A program made the translations under genes and the position numbers. This document shows positions 24,463-32,927 of a stretch of DNA of 64,000 bases, piece after piece. The stretch is from the NCBI RefSeq assembly GCF_024494565.1, contig NZ_JANHDN010000008.1, positions 124,001-188,000 of the forward strand, written 5' to 3'. This stretch comes from Halorubrum rutilum (GTDB lineage: Archaea > Halobacteriota > Halobacteria > Halobacteriales > Haloferacaceae). Numbering within the stretch: position 1 is the stretch's first letter; each line of letters opens with the position of its first letter. The notes below the pieces were generated by a model. The model worked only from the letters and a program-made list of their open reading frames with translations, did not search any database and was not told where the DNA came from.

Positions 24463-25395
24463 ATGTCCCTTCGCGTCACGTTCCTCGGCACGGGCGGCGC
24501 CGTCCCGACCACCGAGCGCGCGCCGAGCGCGCTGTTCGTCAACCGCGAGGGCGATCGCCTCCTCTTCGACTGCGGCGAGGGGACGCAGCGCGGCATGATG
24601 CGGCACGGCACCGGGTTCGGGATCGACCGGCTGTTCGTCTCGCACCTCCACGGCGACCACGTCCTCGGGATCCCCGGACTGGTCCAGACGCTCGGCTTCA
24701 ACGACCGGACCGAGCCCCTGACGGTCCACTGCCCGCCGGGGACCGAGGGCGACCTCCGCGACCTCGTGCACGCGGTCGGCCACGACCCCGCGTTCGAGGT
24801 CCGGATCGAGCCCGTCGCCCCGGGCGAGGTCGCGCTCGACGCCGACGGCTACGAGGTCCGCGCGTTCGAGACGGAGCACCGGACGGTCTCGCAGGGGTAC
24901 GTCCTCGACGAGGACGACCGGCCCGGGCGGTTCGACCGCCCGAAGGCGGAGGAGCTCGGCGTCCCCGTCGGCCCGAAGTTCGGCCGGCTCCACGAGGGCG
25001 AGCCGGTCGAGGCCGAGGACGGGACGGTCGTCGAGCCGGACCAGGTCGTCGGCCCGCCGCGGCCCGGGCGGACGCTCGTCTACACCGCCGACACGCGCCC
25101 CCGAGAGCGGACCGTCGAGGTCGCCGAGGCGGCCGACCTGCTCGTCCACGACGCGACCTTCGCCGACGACATGGCCGACCGCGCCCGCGACACGGCCCAC
25201 TCGACCGGCCGCGAGGCCGGGGAGGTCGCCGCGCGGGCGAACGCGAAGCGGCTGGCCTTGGTGCACGTCTCCTCGCGGTACGCGGCCGACGCCTCGCCGA
25301 TCCGCCGGGAGGCGCGGGAGGCGTTCGGCGGCGAGGTGCTGCTCCCGGACGACGGCGACCGCGTCGACGTGCCGTTCCCCGACGCGGACGGGTAG
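24463..25395 (+). CDS. rnz: Ribonuclease Z (tRNA 3' processing endonuclease)
   Basis: A 310-aa metallo-beta-lactamase-fold nuclease that removes 3' trailers from tRNA precursors, needed here because the two tRNA genes in this window do not encode CCA. Zinc ligands HLHGDH are at residues 61-66, with FDCGEGTQRGM upstream, and LLVHDATFADD and HSTGREAGE downstream as in the RNase Z family. A TTTACA box near 24435 fits the start. It stands next to a HIT gene 72 bases downstream. Confidence 0.94.
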   Translation: MSLRVTFLGTGGAVPTTERAPSALFVNREGDRLLFDCGEGTQRGMMRHGTGFGIDRLFVSHLHGDHVLGIPGLVQTLGFNDRTEPLTVHCPPGTEGDLRDLVHAVGHDPAFEVRIEPVAPGEVALDADGYEVRAFETEHRTVSQGYVLDEDDRPGRFDRPKAEELGVPVGPKFGRLHEGEPVEAEDGTVVEPDQVVGPPRPGRTLVYTADTRPRERTVEVAEAADLLVHDATFADDMADRARDTAHSTGREAGEVAARANAKRLALVHVSSRYAADASPIRREAREAFGGEVLLPDDGDRVDVPFPDADG

Positions 25396-25467
25396 GGCGA
25401 GGCGGGGCTCGGACCGACCGCTCCCCTCCGGGAAACCTTGATGCGTCGCGCCGCCGATCCCTCGCGT

Positions 25468-25887
25468 ATGTCCGACGACTGTATCTTCTGTTCGATCGTC
25501 GCCGGGGACATCCCGGCGCGGACCGTCCACGAGACCGACGACGTGCTGGCGTTCCTCGACGCCAACCCGCTCGCGCGCGGCCACACCCTCGTCATCCCGA
25601 AGTCGCACGCGCAGCACCTCGGCGACCTCGACGAGGACCTCGCGAGCGACCTGTTCGCGGCCGTGGCGGAGCTCACCCCCCGTATCCGGTCGACCGTCGG
25701 CGCCGACGGCGCCAACGTCGGGATCAACGACGGCGAAGCGGCCGGCCAGGAGGTCCCGCACGTCCACGTCCACGTCATTCCGCGGTTCGAGGGCGACGGC
25801 GGCGCCCCCCTCCACGCGGTCGGCGGCGAGCAGCCCGACCTCACCGACGACGAGCTGGACGCGGTGGCCGAGGCGATCGCGGAGTAG
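25468..25887 (+). CDS. HIT-family nucleotide hydrolase
   Basis: A 139-aa histidine-triad protein. The catalytic HVHVHVIP is at residues 98-105, and the zinc-type N-terminal CIFCSIVAGD and PLARGHTLVIPKSHAQH are typical of Hint/HIT enzymes that hydrolyse AMP-N-phosphoramidates or dinucleoside polyphosphates. An ATG 30 bases upstream is in frame, but MSDDCIFC is the family start. Confidence 0.93.
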   Translation: MSDDCIFCSIVAGDIPARTVHETDDVLAFLDANPLARGHTLVIPKSHAQHLGDLDEDLASDLFAAVAELTPRIRSTVGADGANVGINDGEAAGQEVPHVHVHVIPRFEGDGGAPLHAVGGEQPDLTDDELDAVAEAIAE

Positions 25888-25937
25888 GCGGGCGGCGTGC
25901 AACAGCGTTAACAGCGGACCGCCGAGTAGCCGAGCGC

Positions 25938-26762
25938 ATGCAGGCGAGGACCCTCGCGCTCGTCGGGGCGACCGGCGGCGCGGGAACGACGCGAACCGCG
26001 GTCGAACTGGCGGCGCTCGGCGCGCGCGACGGCCGCGACGTGGCCGTGGTCGACGCAGCGTTCACGACGCAGGGGCTCTCCGAGTACGTCTCGGGGCGGA
26101 TCGGCACCGACCTCACGGCGCTGCTCACCGACGAGACCGACGCGTCGCTGTCGGCGGCGACGTACCCGATCGATGTCGGCGGCGGCGCCGGAGGCGATCG
26201 GGGGGACGAGAGCGGGAGCGGCGACGGAAGCGCTCCCGAGGACGCGACCGGGCTCCCGGGGCGCGCCGACGCGGTGCCGGCCCGGGCGCCGTTCGAGCGC
26301 GTGGCGCGCGCCGAGACGGCAGAGGCCGGGCGGAAGCTGGAGCGGCGGATCGACGAGGCGGCGACCGCCTACGACGCCGTCGTCGTCGACACCGCCCCCG
26401 TCGGGTCGAACGCGGCGGTCGCGGCGGTCGCGGCGGCCGACCGCGTCGAGGCGGTGACGCCCGCGACGGCGCACGGGCGGGACGCGCTCCAGCGGCTCCG
26501 CGGCCGCGTGGCCGACGTCGGCGGGAGCGTCGACGGGACGGTCGCGGTGGCCCGCGCGGGGGAGAACGACGCCGAGCGCGACGGCGGCGGCGCCGACAGT
26601 CGGCTCCCCGCGGTCGACCCCGGGGTCGGCGACGCCCCCGCGGCGGCGAGCGGGACCGGGGCGTACGTCGAGGCGCTGGCGGGGACGTACGAGCGCGCCT
26701 TCGACGCGGCGCTCGGGATCGAGTTCGAGGAGTCGGGGCTAGTCGATCGGATCCGCTCTTGA
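25938..26762 (+). CDS. Degenerate ParA/MinD-like protein
   Basis: A 274-aa protein with the overall ParA/MinD pattern: N-terminal TLALVGATGGAGTTRTAVEL (residues 5-24), DVAVVDAAFTTQGLSEYV, and YDAVVVDTAPVGSNAAVAA in the middle. The deviant Walker A motif of ParA (KGGxGKT/S) is replaced by GATGGAGTTR at residues 10-19, lacking both lysines, so ATP hydrolysis is doubtful. Gly/Asp/Ser-rich insertions near residues 75-95 and 215-230 break the fold. There is no ParB or centromere nearby. The role is unknown. Confidence 0.7.
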   Translation: MQARTLALVGATGGAGTTRTAVELAALGARDGRDVAVVDAAFTTQGLSEYVSGRIGTDLTALLTDETDASLSAATYPIDVGGGAGGDRGDESGSGDGSAPEDATGLPGRADAVPARAPFERVARAETAEAGRKLERRIDEAATAYDAVVVDTAPVGSNAAVAAVAAADRVEAVTPATAHGRDALQRLRGRVADVGGSVDGTVAVARAGENDAERDGGGADSRLPAVDPGVGDAPAAASGTGAYVEALAGTYERAFDAALGIEFEESGLVDRIRS

Positions 26763-26803
26763 GGGGCAAGACGGGGTCGGAGAGGGAACGATCGGGTCGC
26801 GAC

Positions 26804-27349
26804 TCAGCGCAGTCCGTCGGGCGAGCCCAGCGCGCCGCCGGGGGTGTCGCCGTCGCCGCGGAGCCCGTCGCCGAGCGGGGCCGCGCCCGCGACGTGGGCG
26901 TCGACGGCGTCGGCGACCGCGGGGACCGGGTCGTGGGTCTCGACGTACGTCGCCAGCGCGAAGTCCGCCTCGTCGCCCCCGGCGAGCGCGACCGCCTCGC
27001 TCCGGGCGGTCCGGCCGTCGAGCCAGTCGCGGACGACGCTCCGGCGGCTCGGGGCGAGCGGGCAGACCCCCTCGACGCCGCAGCGGTGGAGCGCCTTCGC
27101 GCCCGTCATCGGCGTCACGCCGGCCTCGCGGGCGGCGTCGCCGACGCTCCGCCCGGCCGTGTACGCGTCGACCAGCGTCGCGGTCGCGGCCGGGGTACAC
27201 GGCAGGTCGTCGGCGTGGTCCGCGAGGCGGTCGACGAGCGGCGTCTCCGTGTCGTCGGCGACGGCGACGCCGCGCTCGCGCTGGCTCGCGGTCACCTCCA
27301 GCCCGTCCGCGATCTCCGACAGCGTCATGCGAACGCATGGCTCGCTCAT
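26804..27349 (-). CDS. Conserved haloarchaeal protein with helix-turn-helix-like segment
   Basis: A 181-aa protein. The start MSEPCVRMTLSEIADGLEVT is favoured over an upstream ATG at 27394 because a TTTTAACCC box on the minus strand lies directly upstream. The central segment AATATLVDAYTAGRSVGDAA followed by REAGVTPMTGAKALHRCG reads like a helix-turn-helix that binds DNA. The C-terminal third is Ala/Asp-rich. It is divergent from the TFB gene, sharing a ~140-base promoter region. Function unknown. Confidence 0.65.
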   Translation of the reverse strand: MSEPCVRMTLSEIADGLEVTASQRERGVAVADDTETPLVDRLADHADDLPCTPAATATLVDAYTAGRSVGDAAREAGVTPMTGAKALHRCGVEGVCPLAPSRRSVVRDWLDGRTARSEAVALAGGDEADFALATYVETHDPVPAVADAVDAHVAGAAPLGDGLRGDGDTPGGALGSPDGLR

Positions 27350-27456
27350 CGGGTTAAAACCACGGTACCCCAGCGCGACGAGAGCCGAAATCACCGACCG
27401 GTTACCGGTCGGTTTGGACGCCGCGATCCGGGCGGTCGCCGCCGAATTCTCCCGGG

Positions 27457-27462
27457 TTTAAG
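27457..27462 (+). promoter_or_regulatory. TATA box of the TFB gene
   Basis: TTTAAG, 30-35 bases upstream of the ATG at 27492 and three bases upstream of an AAGGG stretch. Confidence 0.5.
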
Positions 27463-27491
27463 TAAGGGATCGGGCCCGAGTTCGACGTGTG

Positions 27492-28472
27492 ATGAGCCGA
27501 GCACGCTCGACCCGCGCCCGTTCGCACCGCACCGAGACGACCGACCGCGCCGAGGAGGCGACCGCGACCGCAGACGAGGAGTCGACGAGCGCTGCGACCG
27601 CCGAGGAGGCGACGACGGCCGTCGACGAGTGCCCGGAGTGCGGCGGCCGGACGCGGGTCGATTCGGCCGAGCGCGTCTGCGACGACTGCGGGCTCGTCGT
27701 CGAGGCCGACCGGATCGACCACGGCCCGGAGTGGCGCTCGTTCGACGACGACGACTCCGATCCCAAGCGCACCGGCGCCCCGCTGACGCGCTCCCGGCAC
27801 GACCGCGGGCTCTCGACGGAGATCGGTCGGTCGACCCGCGTGAAGGGGCGCAAGCGCCGGCGGCTGGCCCGGATGCGGACCCAGCACAACCGCGCGCAGA
27901 TCTCGACCAAGCGCGACCGCAACAAGGTGTACGCGTACACCGAGATCCGGCGGCTGACGGGCGTGCTGGAACTCCCCGACAGCGTCCGGGACACGGCCTG
28001 CGCGCTGTTCGACTCCGCGCAGGGGGAGAGCCTGCTGCGCGGCCGCTCGCTGGAGGGGTTCGCGGTCGCCTGCGTCTACGTCGCCTGCCGCACCGCGGAC
28101 GTGGCCCGAACCGTCGGCGAGGTCTGCGCCGAGGCGAAGGCGACCGAGGACGAGCACCGGGCCGCGTTCGACGCGATGAACCGCGAGCTCGGGCTCCCGA
28201 TCGGACCGACCGGCCCGGCGGAGTACCTCCCGCGGTTCGCGAGCGACCTCGGCTGCGCGGCCGAGGTGGAGCGCCGCGCCGGCGAGCTCGCGGAGCGCGC
28301 CGTGAGCGAGGGGATCGCGAACGGCCGCAACCCGGTCGGCGTCGCCGCCGCCTGCCTGTACACGGCGGCGCGCGAGCTCGGGACCGACTGCACGCAGCAG
28401 GAGGCGGCCGACGTCGCCGACGTGACGCCCGTGACGGTGCGGCGGACGTACGTGGACCTGACCGGGGAGTGA
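27492..28472 (+). CDS. tfb: Transcription initiation factor TFB
   Basis: Archaeal TFIIB homologue, 326 aa, that bridges TBP-DNA and RNA polymerase. The zinc ribbon is at residues 47-66 (CPEC, CDDC); the B-finger/reader region is GPEWRSFDDDDSDPKRTGAPL; two cyclin-like repeats follow, the first from about residue 140 and the second ending at VTVRRTYVDL. A GTG at 27489 would add one residue. Haloarchaea carry several TFBs, so this may be one specialised copy. The first 45 residues are a Thr/Ala/Glu-rich extension. Confidence 0.95.
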   Translation: MSRARSTRARSHRTETTDRAEEATATADEESTSAATAEEATTAVDECPECGGRTRVDSAERVCDDCGLVVEADRIDHGPEWRSFDDDDSDPKRTGAPLTRSRHDRGLSTEIGRSTRVKGRKRRRLARMRTQHNRAQISTKRDRNKVYAYTEIRRLTGVLELPDSVRDTACALFDSAQGESLLRGRSLEGFAVACVYVACRTADVARTVGEVCAEAKATEDEHRAAFDAMNRELGLPIGPTGPAEYLPRFASDLGCAAEVERRAGELAERAVSEGIANGRNPVGVAAACLYTAARELGTDCTQQEAADVADVTPVTVRRTYVDLTGE

Positions 28473-28523
28473 AGCGGGAGCGCGGGGCGGACGGGTGGGG
28501 CGGCCCGCCGCGCGGTAGCGTCG

Positions 28524-29513
28524 CTATCGACCGTTCGAGGACGCATCGAGGCGAGCCGTCCACCGCTCCCGCACCGCGAGGTGCGCCTGCGCGATGACCC
28601 CGAGGAGCGGGAGCTCCAGCAGCGGCCCGATGACGAGCGCGAGCGGGATCAGCGGATCGTTCGGGAAGGCGACGACCGCGATGGCGAGCGCGGTCGGGGA
28701 GTTCCGCGAGAGGATGGTGTTGTTGAAACAGACCATCTCGGCGTACGAGAAGGAGAGCAGGCGGCCGGCGAGAAGCCCGACGACGAGGTTGACCGCGTAG
28801 AACAGCGCGACCGGAATCGCCATCAGCGCCAGCAGCCGCGGGTTCTCGACGATCGCGTCCCCCTGCGACGCGAACATCGCCCCGATGGCCAGTGCGAGGA
28901 AGCCGATCTGTATCGGACTCAGGCGGGGCAGGAACCGCTCGCGAAACCACGCCGTCCCCTTCGTTCGGGTGAGGGCCCACCGGGCGGCGGCGCCGACCGA
29001 GAGCGGGCCGACGAGGACGAGGAGGACGCTCTCGGCCAGCAGCGCGAGCGGCAGGTCGACGAGCGTCCCCGCGAACGCGTAGAGGTACACCGGGAGCAAC
29101 ACGAGCTGGAGGACGAGGTTGTACGGCAGCACGGAGGCCGCGAGCGGCACGTCGCCGTCGGCGACGTCGGTGAACACGAGGTACCAGTCCGTACACGGCG
29201 TCACCAGGAGCATGACGAGCCCGATCCAGAGCGCGGGCTGGGTACGGAGGAAGAGGGCGCCGAGCCCGACCGCGAGCAGGGGGCTCCAGACGAAGTTGAC
29301 CAGCAGGCTCGACCCGACCACGCGGCGGTTGCCGAACGCCTCCCGCAGGCGGGAGAGCGGAATCCCGACGAACGCGGCGAACAGCATGACCATCAGGAAC
29401 GGGACGATGAGCCGGTCCGCGACGGGAGCGACCCCGTCGACCTGCCCGGCGGCGAGGCCGAGCGCGACGGCCGCGAAGACGAGCGCCGACTGGTACTTCT
29501 CGACGAGGTCCAT
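28524..29513 (-). CDS. Acr3/ArsB-like transporter (bile acid:sodium symporter superfamily)
   Basis: A 329-aa integral membrane protein with about ten predicted spans. The segment TPCTDWYLVFTDVADGD (residues about 104-120) contains the conserved Cys region of Acr3-type arsenite exporters, and CFNNTILSRNSPTALAIAV in the C-terminal half is characteristic as well. It probably extrudes arsenite or a related anion; no ArsR, ArsC or ArsA gene is adjacent, so the substrate is uncertain. A promoter-like CCTTAGCAC on the minus strand lies upstream. Confidence 0.82.
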   Translation of the reverse strand: MDLVEKYQSALVFAAVALGLAAGQVDGVAPVADRLIVPFLMVMLFAAFVGIPLSRLREAFGNRRVVGSSLLVNFVWSPLLAVGLGALFLRTQPALWIGLVMLLVTPCTDWYLVFTDVADGDVPLAASVLPYNLVLQLVLLPVYLYAFAGTLVDLPLALLAESVLLVLVGPLSVGAAARWALTRTKGTAWFRERFLPRLSPIQIGFLALAIGAMFASQGDAIVENPRLLALMAIPVALFYAVNLVVGLLAGRLLSFSYAEMVCFNNTILSRNSPTALAIAVVAFPNDPLIPLALVIGPLLELPLLGVIAQAHLAVRERWTARLDASSNGR

Positions 29514-29862
29514 CGTCCCGATGCATCGCCCGAGCCGTGCTAAGGCTGTGGGTCGGCCTCGGAGAGAAGGGAGAGGCGACGGCGGGGCCGTCGCTTCGTG
29601 ACGACCCGTCCGGCGGACGGGGCGGCGTCAGCGGGGAGTCACCGCCGGCCGGGAGACGGCGACGGCCGGTCGCCGCGACCGGCCGACGGCGACCGACAGC
29701 GGACAGGCGGTGTGGAGGGCAGGGAGGGCGCCCCGACCGCCCGGCGGGCGCCACGCATCTAGGTCGAAGAGCGAGAGGTGATTCTACGTTAGCCGTTAAC
29801 AGTACGGATAAACCGAACAGCACGTTCGAATCGGACAGGTTGCGCCATGCGTGTCGACTAGG
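29514..29862. other. Gene-free region with hairpin
   Basis: No gene seen. It contains the promoter region of the Acr3-like gene at the left end, a strong inverted repeat GGCCGGTCG...CGACCGGCC (29664-29672 with 29676-29684), GC-rich sequence, and an AT-richer block (about 29775-29835, GTTAACAGTACGGATAAACCG) just after the end of the CARF-like regulator gene on the minus strand. Confidence 0.6.
29664..29684. repeat. Inverted repeat (9-bp arms)
   Basis: Perfect 9-base arms with a 3-base loop. It lies between the end of the regulator gene and the start of the transporter gene, both on the minus strand, so it could terminate the former or attenuate the latter. Confidence 0.5.
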
Positions 29863-30705
29863 TTACCCGCCGAGCTTGTGCTGGAACGCGAAGAAGACGC
29901 GGCGGCCGGTGTCGGTGAGCCGGACCGTGTCCGAGCGCCCGACGTCCTCCAGCTCGACGTAGCCGCGGTCGCGCAGCGGCGCGAGCACGTGCGTCTCCAG
30001 CGCGCGGTACTTCGCGGTCCGGCTCTCGCCGGCCTCGCGGAGGAACGACAGGCCGCGCTCGCGGGCCCACTCGATCAGGTTCCACTTGTCCGTCGTCAGG
30101 TGGTCGTCGTCGCGCTCGTGGAGCCACCCGAGGATCGCGACCTGATCGGTCGTCGGGGCGTCCATGGGGTAGAGCGGGAGGTCGACCGTCGCCGCGACGC
30201 CCGCCGTGAGCGGCTCCTCGCGCACGTCGTGACGGTGGGTTTCGGGCTCGACGCTGTAGGGGCGCGCGCCGACGATCATACAGGCGATGGCGACGCCGAC
30301 CGCAGCGACCCGCGGCCCGGTCGAGACGTTGGCGAACAGCCGGTCGCCGTCGGGCTCGCCGGCCCCGTGCCTCGCGGCGATCGTGGTCGTGACGCCGAGC
30401 ACGTCGTACACGTCCGCGAGCGCGACCGGAACCGCTCGCACCGAGGCGAACTCGGCGGCCTCCGCCCACGCGTCCCGCTGGTAGTCGGTGAGCCCGTCGA
30501 CGTCGACCCGGCCGCCGTCCGGGCCCGCGGCCGCCGCCTCGAAGTCGACGGTACCGCGGGCGGCGTCGCGGTCGGGCGCGTCGGCCAGCAGGTAGACGAC
30601 GTCGGCGCCGTGGTCGCGGAGGGGCTCGACGATGCGGTCGCGCTCGTGGCCGAGCGGCGCGACGTGAACGCGGCGTTCGGAGACGCGGGGGACCGTCGTG
30701 TCCAT
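29863..30705 (-). CDS. HFX_2341-type (DUF6293-like) regulator, CARF-like plus winged helix
   Basis: A 280-aa protein. The N-terminal domain starts RRVHVAPLGHERDRIVEPL followed by DHGADVVYLLAD, and has ANVSTGPRVAAVGVAIACM at residues 125-143. This pattern (first beta strand and Ile/Val-x-x-L helix, then N-[VI]-[ST]-x-G) is that of CARF domains such as those in Csa3. The C-terminal ~100 residues (DQVAILGWLHERDDDHLTTD to HKLGG) are a winged helix. The family is annotated as a transcriptional regulator in haloarchaea. No CRISPR genes are near. Ligand and targets unknown. A TTTTAATC box on the minus strand (30728-30736) supports the start. Confidence 0.82.
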   Translation of the reverse strand: MDTTVPRVSERRVHVAPLGHERDRIVEPLRDHGADVVYLLADAPDRDAARGTVDFEAAAAGPDGGRVDVDGLTDYQRDAWAEAAEFASVRAVPVALADVYDVLGVTTTIAARHGAGEPDGDRLFANVSTGPRVAAVGVAIACMIVGARPYSVEPETHRHDVREEPLTAGVAATVDLPLYPMDAPTTDQVAILGWLHERDDDHLTTDKWNLIEWARERGLSFLREAGESRTAKYRALETHVLAPLRDRGYVELEDVGRSDTVRLTDTGRRVFFAFQHKLGG

Positions 30706-30808
30706 ATCACCGTTGTCCGCGGCGGTCGATTAAAACGTGCGCCGCTCGGGAGCGCTCCCGGGCGGTCGGTACCGATCGCGTGACGTGGGGACTCACGGCA
30801 CGAAAACC

Positions 30809-30814
30809 GTTAAG
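30809..30814 (+). promoter_or_regulatory. TATA-like element before the GTPBP1-type gene
   Basis: GTTAAG, 25-30 bases before the ATG at 30839, consistent with a leaderless transcript. Confidence 0.45.
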
Positions 30815-30838
30815 CCCGGCTGTCGCCTACGAGGACGC

Positions 30839-32470
30839 ATGAGCGCTGACCGGTCCGCCCTCCGGCGGGCCATCGAGCGCGGCGAGCGCGACGGGGGCGC
30901 GATCGAGTTCAAGGAGCGACTGACACGCGAGGTCCACCTGGCGGAGGGGCGGATGGAGTCGCTCGTGGCGCAGCTCCGGCACCGCGTGCTCTCCGGCGAC
31001 GGCGAGGCGACGTACGTCCTCGGCGTCACCGACGACGGCGGTCTGGCCGGGATCGCCCCCGACGCCTTCTCCGAGACGATGGACGTCCTCTCGCTGCTGG
31101 CCGACGAGGCCGACGCTCACATCGCCGACGTGGAGACCTGGAGCGCCGGCGTCGGCGACGACGCGACCGACGCCGGGCTCGTCGGGCTCGCCACCCTGCG
31201 CGACGGCGGGATGTTCGAGACGGACGACGACCACCTCGTGGTCGGGACGGCGGGCCACGTCGACCACGGGAAGTCGACGCTCGTCGGCACGCTCGTCACC
31301 GGCCGGGCCGACGACGGGCAGGGCGGCACCCGGGGCTTCCTCGACGTCCAGCCCCACGAGGTCGAGCGGGGGCTCTCCGCCGACCTCTCGTACGCCGTCT
31401 ACGGCTTCGAGGAGGGAGGCGACGAGCCGGTCCGGATGGACAACCCGCACCGCAAGTCCGACCGCGCGCGGATCGTCGAGGAGGCCGACCGGCTGGTCTC
31501 GTTCGTCGACACGGTCGGCCACGAGCCCTGGCTCCGGACGACGATCCGGGGGCTCGTCGGCCAGAAGCTCGACTACGGGCTCCTCGTCGTCGCCGCCGAC
31601 GACGGGCCGACGAAGACGACGCGCGAGCACCTCGGCATCCTGCTGGCGACCGAGCTGCCAACGGTCGTCGCGATCACGAAGGCGGACGCCGTGAGCGACG
31701 AGCGGCTGGCCGCGGTCGAGCGGGAGACCGAGTCGATGCTGCGCGACGCCGGGCAGACCCCGCTGCTCGTCGACCGCCATGGGATCGACGCGGCGGTCGC
31801 GGAGGTCGGCGACGGCGTCGTCCCGCTCCTCCGGACCAGCGCGGTGACGAAGGAGGGGCTCGGGACGCTCGACCGGCTGTTCGAGACGCTCCCCAAGCGC
31901 GCGACCCCGGAGCGCGAGGAGTTCCGGCTGTACGTCGACCGGAGCTACAAGGTGACCGGCGTCGGCGCGGTCGCGTCCGGCACGGTCAACTCCGGCACCG
32001 TGGAGGCCGGCGACGAGCTCCTGCTCGGCCCGATGGCCGACGACTCCTTCCGCGAGGTGGAGGCCCGGTCGATCGAGATGCACTACCACCGGGTCGACAA
32101 GGCGACCGCCGGCCGGATCGTCGGGATCGCGCTGAAGGGCGTCGACGAGGAGGAGATCGAGCGCGGGATGGCCCTCGTGCCCCGCGAGAGCGACCCGGAA
32201 CCGGTCCGCGAGTTCGAGGCCGAGGTGATGGTGCTGAACCACCCGACCAGGATCCAGGAGGGGTACGAGCCGGTCGTCCACGTGGAGACCGTCTCCGAGG
32301 CGGCCGTCTTCGCGCCCGAGGGCGGGCGGCTCCTCCCCGGCGACACCGGACGGACGCGGATCCGGTTCAAGTTCCGGCCGTACCTGATCGAGGAGGGCCA
32401 GCGGTTCGTCTTCCGCGAGGGGTCGAGCAAGGGCGTCGGGACGATCCGGGACGTCGACCCGGCGGAGTGA
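30839..32470 (+). CDS. GTPBP1-family translational GTPase
   Basis: A 543-aa EF-1A-like GTPase. The first ~130 residues are a family-specific N-terminal domain; the G domain begins at VVGTAGHVDHGKSTLVG (G1 at 139-147), with DTVGHEPWLRT as G3 and AITKADAV as G4. Beta-barrel domains II and III follow. GTPBP1/2-type proteins are linked to mRNA turnover or ribosome rescue in eukaryotes; the archaeal role is not established. The frame opens upstream to 30737, but the GTTAAG box and the typical MSADRSALRRAIERGE start support 30839. MptD converges from the other strand. Confidence 0.9.
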   Translation: MSADRSALRRAIERGERDGGAIEFKERLTREVHLAEGRMESLVAQLRHRVLSGDGEATYVLGVTDDGGLAGIAPDAFSETMDVLSLLADEADAHIADVETWSAGVGDDATDAGLVGLATLRDGGMFETDDDHLVVGTAGHVDHGKSTLVGTLVTGRADDGQGGTRGFLDVQPHEVERGLSADLSYAVYGFEEGGDEPVRMDNPHRKSDRARIVEEADRLVSFVDTVGHEPWLRTTIRGLVGQKLDYGLLVVAADDGPTKTTREHLGILLATELPTVVAITKADAVSDERLAAVERETESMLRDAGQTPLLVDRHGIDAAVAEVGDGVVPLLRTSAVTKEGLGTLDRLFETLPKRATPEREEFRLYVDRSYKVTGVGAVASGTVNSGTVEAGDELLLGPMADDSFREVEARSIEMHYHRVDKATAGRIVGIALKGVDEEEIERGMALVPRESDPEPVREFEAEVMVLNHPTRIQEGYEPVVHVETVSEAAVFAPEGGRLLPGDTGRTRIRFKFRPYLIEEGQRFVFREGSSKGVGTIRDVDPAE

Positions 32471-32505
32471 GTCGGTCGGCGAGGAGCGGGTGACGACCGG
32501 GCGGT

Positions 32506-32850
32506 TCAGTCGTCGGCCACGGAGACGACCTCCATCAGCGGGTAGCCGTCGCGCATCGCCATCCGGGTGCGGACGGCGACGCCCTCGCGTTCGATCCGCA
32601 TCTCGACGTCCATCAGCGAGCCGGTGAGCTCGGTGTAGCCGTTCTCGTGGTCGATCGCGTCGGCGACGCGGTCGTCGCGGATCTCGACGGTCACCGACTC
32701 GCAGAACGGCTGGTTCTCGATCGACTCGGCCATCGCGGCCTCCAGGCTCCGCGCGCTCGACGGGCTGACGGGCGTCCCGGCGAACTGGTGATACAGGGAG
32801 CCGAACTTGATCCCGGCCTCGAAACACGCCTCCTGGGCGTCGGTTGCCAT
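32506..32850 (-). CDS. mptD: Dihydroneopterin aldolase, archaeal type
   Basis: A 114-aa protein of the MptD family that cleaves 7,8-dihydroneopterin to 6-hydroxymethyl-dihydropterin in archaeal methanopterin/folate synthesis. Recognisable segments are EACFEAGIKFGSLYHQFAGTPV near the start and MRIEREGVAVRTRMAMRDGYPLMEV near the end. The start is the ATG at 32850 (MATDAQEACF); the longer open frame upstream overlaps the phosphatase gene and has the wrong composition. Confidence 0.85.
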   Translation of the reverse strand: MATDAQEACFEAGIKFGSLYHQFAGTPVSPSSARSLEAAMAESIENQPFCESVTVEIRDDRVADAIDHENGYTELTGSLMDVEMRIEREGVAVRTRMAMRDGYPLMEVVSVADD

Positions 32851-32927
32851 GCGCGCACTCGGGCGGGAGCGACCTAAGGGGCTTCGGAGGGGGCCGACGC
32901 TACCGGCGGCGCGAGGGGAGGACCGAG

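Noticed and set aside
23751..25937. Upstream extension of the ParA-like frame across RNase Z and HIT genes
   Set aside because: The open frame is continuous but is in another phase to two certain genes; only the part from ATG 25938 has family character.
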